Source: Gemmataceae bacterium (lineage in GTDB: Bacteria > Planctomycetota > Planctomycetia > Gemmatales > Gemmataceae). From it: 36,867 nt of DNA. Positions 32,387 through 36,867 of the stretch are shown piece after piece. Position numbers and translations under genes: made by a program. The notes beneath the pieces are model-generated. The model ran no database searches, was not told where the DNA came from, and worked only from the letters and a program-made list of their open reading frames with translations. The stretch lies in NCBI GenBank assembly GCA_009692065.1, contig SHZY01000052.1:1-36867 (forward strand). Direction: 5' to 3'. The stretch's first letter is position 1. The number at the start of each line of letters is the position of its first letter.

Positions 32387-32869
32387 TCACTCCGTGAAGA
32401 TAATCTCCAGCACCTCATACCGGATCGTTCCCATTGGCACGACGATCTGGACGATTTCGCCGATCTTCTTGCCGATCAGCCCCTGGCCGATCGGGCTGTT
32501 TGTCAGGATCTTGTTCGAATTGTAATCTTCCTCGCCGGGGCCGACGAGGTGGAAGGTCTCGATGTCCATGCAATCGAGGTCCTTGACCCTGACCTGGGCG
32601 CCGAAGACGACCATGTCGGTCGGCAGAGTGCTCTTGTCGATGATCAACGCCCGGCTGAGCTGGTCGTTCAACGAATCGATGCGGGCTTGCAGCATCCCCT
32701 GGTCCTCGCGGGCGGCATGGTACTCGGCGTTTTCGCTGATGTCGCCCATCTCACGCGCAGTCGCAATGCGCTTGGCAAGTTCGATCATCTCGAAGTTCAT
32801 CATGCGGTAGAGGTCGCCCTGTTTCTTGTCGTACCCTTCCTTGGTCATCGGGATGCGTTCATTGGACAT
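32387..32869 (-). CDS. greA: Transcription elongation factor GreA
   Basis: The 160-residue protein rescues backtracked RNA polymerase by stimulating transcript cleavage. The N-terminal coiled coil carries the tip motif GDISENAEYHAAREDQ, with the acidic Asp and Glu needed for cleavage. The C-terminal FKBP-like domain has VVFGAQVRVKDLD and SPIGQGLIGKKIGEIVQI. The length matches E. coli GreA (158). GGGAG lies about 10 bp before the ATG. Confidence 0.96.
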   Translation of the reverse strand: MSNERIPMTKEGYDKKQGDLYRMMNFEMIELAKRIATAREMGDISENAEYHAAREDQGMLQARIDSLNDQLSRALIIDKSTLPTDMVVFGAQVRVKDLDCMDIETFHLVGPGEEDYNSNKILTNSPIGQGLIGKKIGEIVQIVVPMGTIRYEVLEIIFTE

Positions 32870-32889
32870 GGGGGCTTACTCCCTTTTTT

Positions 32890-32935
32890 GCCGCTTGCGG
32901 CTTAGCGCTCATAGGGCGGCATGCGACTACTAAAG
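32890..32935 (+). repeat. TTAGCGC-family interspersed palindrome, copy 7 (decayed)
   Basis: GCCGCTTGCGGCTTAGCGCTC is followed by GGGCGGCATGCGACTACTAAAG. The left half is intact and the right half has decayed. It lies 21 bp upstream of the greA start, one of two copies not directly after a plus-strand stop. Confidence 0.7.
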
Positions 32936-32956
32936 TACAATCCACAGTCAACCACA

Positions 32957-33020
32957 GAGCCGGCGAGGTTGTCTGGCCGCTTGTCTAGAAAGCACAAGCG
33001 GCGGACAAGTCCGCCGGCTC
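32957..33020. repeat. Imperfect palindrome downstream of argG
   Basis: Arms 32957-32984 and 32994-33020 begin and end with GAGCCGGCG and CGCCGGCTC and share ACAAGCGGC/GCCGCTTGT at the loop. With the decayed repeat at 32890 it accounts for much of the 258-bp gap 32870-33127; the rest shows no gene. Confidence 0.7.
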
Positions 33021-33127
33021 AAGGAAACTTCACCAACTCATGTACTATCTTGACGGACAGATGTGCAAATGTAAAGGATCGTTTTGCAGTTTCGCGAATT
33101 TTCTGTTGGTCGGACTGAACGCCCAAC

Positions 33128-34330
33128 CTACTTGGTTTCCGTGGGATGCAGGCGGGCCGCCACGCGTGTGGGAAGCGTCCACAACGAGGTAAAGCCCTGG
33201 GCCCACTGGTTCTCGAACAGCTCCAGGTTCGACTGGTTGGCCAGTCGGCTGTCGTAAAGGCTGTGGGGACTGCGTCGGCCCTGGATCGAGCAGGCGCCCT
33301 TGTATAGCTTGAGCCGGACTTCCCCCGTGACGTGTTTCTGCGTTTCGTGGAAAAACCCTTGCAGGGCGACGCGCAGGTCATGGAACCAGTGGCCCATGTA
33401 AACGAGTTCCCCAAAACGCCGGCCCAGCAGTTCGCGCATCTGGATCGTTTCCCGGCTCTGCACCAAACTTTGCAAATCGCGATGGGCAGTGGACAAGATC
33501 GTGGGCGTCGGGGCTTCGTAAAACTCCCGGCTCTTGATGCCAAACAGGCGATCCTCCACGACGTCACTGCGGCCCACACCGTGCTGGCCGCCGAGGCGAT
33601 TGAGTTCGCGCACGAGCGGCAACAGTTCCAGGGCCTGGCCGTTGAGACTTGTTGGCACGCCGCCTGTAAAGCCGATGGTCAAGATGGCGGGCTCGTCGGG
33701 CGTTTTCTCCGGCGCCTGGGTGAGGACATACGCTTCGGCCGGGGGTTCTTGCCAGGAGTCGGCGAGATCGCTGACGTAAAGGCTCACGCCCCACAGGTTG
33801 CGATCGACCTTCACGCGCTGCTGGGTCGGCTCATCGATCGGGATGTTGCGTTTGCGAGCGAACTTGAGCTTGTCCTCGGGATTCTTCAGATTCCACTCGC
33901 GGACGGGGGCCAGCACTTTGAGCCTGGGATTCTGGGCGGCGATGGCAGTCTCCATGCGCACCTGATCGTTGCCCTTGCTCGCGGCGCTGTGGGCGACGAT
34001 GTCGCAGCCTTCCTCGCGCGCGAGCCGGACCAGCTCTTGAGCGATGACATACCGCGCCAGCGCGGAGCCGAGGAAGCAGTTCGTCTGATAGACCGCATTA
34101 GCTTGCAAGGTGGGCAGGGCAAAGTCGCGCAGGAACATCTTGCGGCGATCAAGCACCTGGGCCGCGGTGGCGCCGAGATCGAGAGCCAATTCGCCAACAG
34201 GTTCGAGGTACATCTCCTGCCCAAGGTTGATCGACAGGGTGACAACCTCGTAGCCGCGCTCGTGAACGAGCCAGTAGAGTGCAAGGCGGGATTCGAGATC
34301 GCCATTGAAAGCGAGGATGATGCGCGGCAC
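33128..34330 (-). CDS. Argininosuccinate synthase homologue with altered ATP loop
   Basis: The 400-residue protein has the length and order of argininosuccinate synthase (ArgG), which joins citrulline and aspartate using ATP. Family blocks include GNDQVRMETA, NLWGVSL, WQEPPAEAY, GRSDVVEDRLFGIKSREFYEAP and the C-terminal LYKGACSIQGRRSPHSLYD. The key nucleotide loop, normally AYSGGLDTS, reads AFNGDLESR at residues 7-15, and the following ADVGQ reads INLGQ, so several ATP/PPi contacts are changed. GCTGKGNDQ is also altered, to SAASKGNDQ. It may be a clade variant or a paralogue with a different or lost activity. I leave the symbol blank for that reason. No argH is adjacent. Confidence 0.85.
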   Translation of the reverse strand: MPRIILAFNGDLESRLALYWLVHERGYEVVTLSINLGQEMYLEPVGELALDLGATAAQVLDRRKMFLRDFALPTLQANAVYQTNCFLGSALARYVIAQELVRLAREEGCDIVAHSAASKGNDQVRMETAIAAQNPRLKVLAPVREWNLKNPEDKLKFARKRNIPIDEPTQQRVKVDRNLWGVSLYVSDLADSWQEPPAEAYVLTQAPEKTPDEPAILTIGFTGGVPTSLNGQALELLPLVRELNRLGGQHGVGRSDVVEDRLFGIKSREFYEAPTPTILSTAHRDLQSLVQSRETIQMRELLGRRFGELVYMGHWFHDLRVALQGFFHETQKHVTGEVRLKLYKGACSIQGRRSPHSLYDSRLANQSNLELFENQWAQGFTSLWTLPTRVAARLHPTETK

Positions 34331-34395
34331 GAAAGATCCCCCCGAGGGTAAGATAGGTACGTTGTAACTCGGAAGGGCGGATTAGTCTATTGCTG

Positions 34396-34442
34396 TTTTC
34401 GTTTAGCGTTCGCCCCCAGGGCATTCGAACGCTAAACGAAAA
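34396..34442 (+). repeat. TTAGCGC-family interspersed palindrome, copy 8
   Basis: Perfect 17-bp arms 34396-34412 and 34426-34442 (TTTTCGTTTAGCGTTCG type) flank a 13-nt loop ending GGGCATT. It lies between the divergent argG-like and purB genes, 66 bp from the former. Confidence 0.85.
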
Positions 34443-34505
34443 CCAACTAGGCGGTTGCAGGCGCGGGTCGTAAACCAATCAGAAATCGATCTCCGAGTGA
34501 CTCCC

Positions 34506-35912
34506 ATGAATCCATTCGACGCCGCCTCGCCGTTTGACGCACGTTATTATTTCGCCGACCGTGCCTTCTTCGACAAGCTGAGCCCCTACGTTTCCGAGAA
34601 CGCCCAGGTGCGTTACCTCGCGCGTGTGGAAGCGGCTTTAGCGCAAACGCTGGCGGATTACGGCGTGTGCCCGAAAAAGGCGGCCGCCGAGATCGCCCGC
34701 GCCGCCCAGGCCGTCAAACCCGAGGAGGTTTACGAGGAAGAACGACGCATCCAGCACAACATCCGCGCCCTGGTCAACTGCATCGGCAAGCAAGTCAGCG
34801 CGACGGCGAAACCGTACGTCCACCTGTTCGCGACATCTGCCGACATCATGGACACCGCTCGCGCTCTCTGCCTTGTCGAGGTGACGCGCAATGTCATCGT
34901 GCCGGATCTGATTGCACTTGAGAAGCAACTCATCCGCCTGGCTCGCACGCACGCCGGAACGCCGCAGATGGGCCGCACGCATGGGCAGCACGCGGTGCCG
35001 ATGACGTTTGGCTTTGCCGTCGCGCTATACGTTTCGCGCGTCGGCCAGCGGATCGAGAGCATCGTGCAGGCGGCCCAGAACCTACGCGGCAAGTTTGCGG
35101 GCGCCGTCGGAGCGTACAACGCGCTGGCGTTATTGAGCAAGAAACCTGCCGAGATCGAAGCGGCGCTGATGGAGAAGCTTGGCCTGACGCCGCCCGAGAT
35201 TTCGACGCAGGTGACTCAGCCGGAATATATCGCCGACTATGTGTATGCATTGACCGCCTGCTGGGGCGTGTTCGCCAATCTCGCCGACGATTTCCGGCAC
35301 CTCCAGCGCAGCGAAATCCGCGAGTTGAAGGACCGCAAGGCGTCCGACCCGAAGACACAAATCGTCGGCTCCTCAACAATGCCGCACAAGGTCAACCCGA
35401 AGGATTTCGAGAACGTCAAGAGCATGTGGAAAGCCTATGTGCCACGCTTGCTGACGGTGCTGATGGATCAGATTTCCGAGCACCAGCGCGACCTGACCAA
35501 CTCCGCGTCGATGCGCTTCGTGATGGAGCACGTGGCGGCGTTCGCGTACGCCATCCATCGGTTGAGCATGACGCTGGACGCGGTGGAGCCGGACGTTGCG
35601 CGAATGCGGGAGGTTCTGGATGGCGGCAAGGATCCGATCACCGCGGAGCCGCTCTATGTATTGCTGGCAATGCATGGCCATCCGGAAGGGCACGAGAAAG
35701 CGCGCGTGCTGGCGCGTGACGCCCGCATCCAGAAGCGGCCGCTCTCACAGCTGCTGCGCGAGGACAAGAGCATTGCCAAGTACCTGGCGAAAATGACTGC
35801 GGAGCAGCTGGCGATCCTCGACGATCCGGCGAAGTACTTGGGCGCTGCCGAGCAGCGCACGCGGGCGATTTGTGATGAATGGGAGGCGAAGATCAGCCAA
35901 TTCAAAGGGTGA
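34506..35912 (+). CDS. purB: Adenylosuccinate lyase
   Basis: The 468-residue enzyme of the fumarase/aspartase superfamily removes fumarate from SAICAR and adenylosuccinate in purine synthesis. HLFATSADIMDTARAL, GRTHGQHAVPMTFG (catalytic His) and the signature GSSTMPHKVNPKDFENVKS (catalytic Ser loop) are all present. The C-terminal domain shows HPEGHEKARVLARDA. I chose ATG 34506, since the preceding 17 codons of open frame lie between a repeat and the gene and do not look coding; GAGTGA lies about 8 bp upstream. Confidence 0.94.
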   Translation: MNPFDAASPFDARYYFADRAFFDKLSPYVSENAQVRYLARVEAALAQTLADYGVCPKKAAAEIARAAQAVKPEEVYEEERRIQHNIRALVNCIGKQVSATAKPYVHLFATSADIMDTARALCLVEVTRNVIVPDLIALEKQLIRLARTHAGTPQMGRTHGQHAVPMTFGFAVALYVSRVGQRIESIVQAAQNLRGKFAGAVGAYNALALLSKKPAEIEAALMEKLGLTPPEISTQVTQPEYIADYVYALTACWGVFANLADDFRHLQRSEIRELKDRKASDPKTQIVGSSTMPHKVNPKDFENVKSMWKAYVPRLLTVLMDQISEHQRDLTNSASMRFVMEHVAAFAYAIHRLSMTLDAVEPDVARMREVLDGGKDPITAEPLYVLLAMHGHPEGHEKARVLARDARIQKRPLSQLLREDKSIAKYLAKMTAEQLAILDDPAKYLGAAEQRTRAICDEWEAKISQFKG

Positions 35913-35918
35913 TTTCGG

Positions 35919-35956
35919 CGATTGCGGCGTAGCAATGACGTGCTACGCCGCAAGCG
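35919..35956 (+). repeat. TTAGCGC-related palindrome, copy 9 (GTAGCA variant)
   Basis: CGATTGCGGCGTAGCA (35919-35934) and TGCTACGCCGCAAGCG (35941-35956) pair at 15 of 16 around ATGACG. It keeps the GCTTGCGGC outer arm but has GTAGCA instead of TTAGCGC. It begins 6 bp after the purB stop. Confidence 0.7.
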
Positions 35957-36076
35957 GCGGTTGCTGCTTGTCGTGAACACATTTCCCGCGTCGTCTCATT
36001 CTTCCTGCCTCGCCTCAAATCCTGACCTACGCTTGCATGAGCATTTTTCCGCAAACGATTGCGCTGGAGATTCCCC

Positions 36077-36835
36077 ATGCTGATTCTCGGTGACGATGGC
36101 CATTATCATGGCCGATTTCCCTGGGTGACCGCGTCCCTTGTCGTCGTCAATGTCGTTGTCTACGTCGCGCAAGTGTTTTTGGGCGAGCCGTTCACCAATG
36201 GCTTTAGCGTGGTGCCGGAGGAGATTACCACCTTCACCGATCTCAACGGGACCAAGTATCACAAGGTGAAACTCCCTGTGGACGGCCACTTCGATCGCAA
36301 GGGGCATTTCAAACCGGTGTTCGAGACGAAGTCGTTTCCGATCAAGCACTACACGGGCCCGTTCCCGATCTACCTCACGCTCTTGACCTCGATTTTCATG
36401 CACGGCGATGTCTTCCACCTGATCGGCAACATGTGGTTCCTCCTCGTGTTTGGCCGAAATGTCGAATGCGCCATGAGCCATGGCCGCTTCTTGGCGTTCT
36501 ATGTCGCCTGCGGCATCTGCGCGGGGCTGGCCCACGTCTTCAGCGATTTGCATTCGATCATTCCGTGTCTGGGCGCGAGCGGCGCCATCTCAGGCATCAT
36601 GGGCGCGTATATCTCGATTCATCCGTTCAACAACATCAAGGTCTGGTTCGGCTGGTGGATCGGCATCATTGAAATTCCGGCCCTCGTCGTCATCGGCTCG
36701 TGGTTTGTGCTGCAATACCACAACTGTCCCGTTAAAAGTCGAATAGCGACAACTGGTTATGTCGAGGCCCTTCCTGATCCGGGTCGATTCTACCCGATAA
36801 TGCCGAAAAAAGCGGGTTTTTCTCGAAAAGGTTGA
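36077..36835 (+). pseudogene. Rhomboid protease, interrupted by an insertion
   Basis: The open frame gives a rhomboid intramembrane serine protease up to about 36720. Features are a first membrane segment (VTASLVVVNVVVYVAQVFL), a long loop, MHGDVFHLIGNMWFLLVFG (oxyanion His and Asn), and the catalytic Ser in CLGASGAISGIMGAY. The last membrane helix, which holds the catalytic His, is missing. After WFVLQYHN the frame continues for about 36 residues that are antisense to an IS4-type transposase. The ATG at 36077 has GGAG 8 bp upstream. It is very probably inactive, unless this is an assembly junction. Confidence 0.85.
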
Positions 36836-36867
36836 GGCTCAATATTTGCAGAATTTCGTTCATGCTC
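36724..36867 (-). mobile_element. End of an IS4-type insertion sequence
   Basis: Rhomboid similarity stops at about 36720. CTGTCCCGTTAAAAG from 36724 is likely the terminal inverted repeat, and the transposase stop follows within 10 bp. The other end lies outside the window, so the exact boundary and target duplication cannot be set. Confidence 0.75.
36732..36866 (-). CDS. IS4-family transposase, C-terminal end
   Basis: On the minus strand the last 44 codons read SMNEILQILSLNLFEKNPL and end NQLSLFDF before a TAA at 36732-36734. LQILSxxLFEKxPL plus a final NQLxLFxF is the usual C-terminus of IS4-family DDE transposases. The catalytic domain lies beyond the window. The DNA here is AT-richer than the flanking genes, as expected for recent transfer. 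Confidence 0.8.
   Translation of the reverse strand, partial: SMNEILQILSLNLFEKNPLFSALSGRIDPDQEGPRHNQLSLFDF

Overview
The window looks like chromosomal DNA of a planctomycete, probably class Planctomycetia. The evidence is three secreted DUF1501 proteins, one PSCyt1-PSCyt2(DUF1549)-PSD1(DUF1553) protein, many secreted orphan proteins, high GC, and a palindromic repeat in nearly every gene gap. The order within the class is inference. I saw no rRNA, tRNA, CRISPR array or prophage. The only mobile element is the end of an IS4-type insertion sequence at the right edge.

Layout. 1-2137: tail of an unknown gene, then a DUF47/PhoU-like protein and a PiT phosphate transporter. 2251-10274: the planctomycete-specific block, with a minus-strand DUF1501 protein, an N-acetylneuraminate lyase-type aldolase, a second DUF1501 protein, the PSCyt1/PSD1 protein and a third DUF1501 protein. 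10330-15011 (minus strand): biotin carboxylase and biotin carboxyl carrier protein (accC, accB), an M24 Xaa-Pro peptidase and a CNT nucleoside transporter. 15195-20367: a GT39-like membrane glycosyltransferase, a lone T2SF protein, DUF309, a stand-alone Lon N-domain protein, an HpcH/HpaI aldolase and a small unknown ORF. 20578-26041: gpsA, DUF1802, a Gfo/Idh/MocA oxidoreductase, a putative lipoprotein and glpD. 26107-28946: an SmtB-like metal sensor fused to a histidine-rich tail, kbl and trpF. 29041-32028: a secreted TPR-like protein, a secreted alpha/alpha-barrel protein with a CxxCH motif and a tiny membrane protein. 32102-36867: an ABC ATPase pseudogene, greA, an argG homologue with a changed ATP loop, purB, and a rhomboid protease broken by the IS element.

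The genes are mostly housekeeping functions in short units rather than one pathway. Linked functions are DUF47 with PiT (phosphate uptake), accB with accC (malonyl-CoA supply), gpsA with glpD (NADH/quinone glycerol-3-phosphate exchange), and PSD1 with its adjacent DUF1501 (secreted, role unknown).

The most unusual points are: (1) the SmtB-type repressor, which keeps a complete alpha5 zinc site, is fused in frame to a 114-residue His/Cys-rich tail of duplicated modules, and has an internal start with its own Shine-Dalgarno and a promoter overlapped by ATTTCAT operators; (2) a family of about nine interspersed palindromes with a TTAGCGC core, eight of them readable as one orientation; (3) the argininosuccinate synthase homologue whose SGGLDTS loop is replaced; (4) the rhomboid gene cut before its catalytic histidine by an IS4-type insertion; (5) a 54-bp palindrome between accB and accC.
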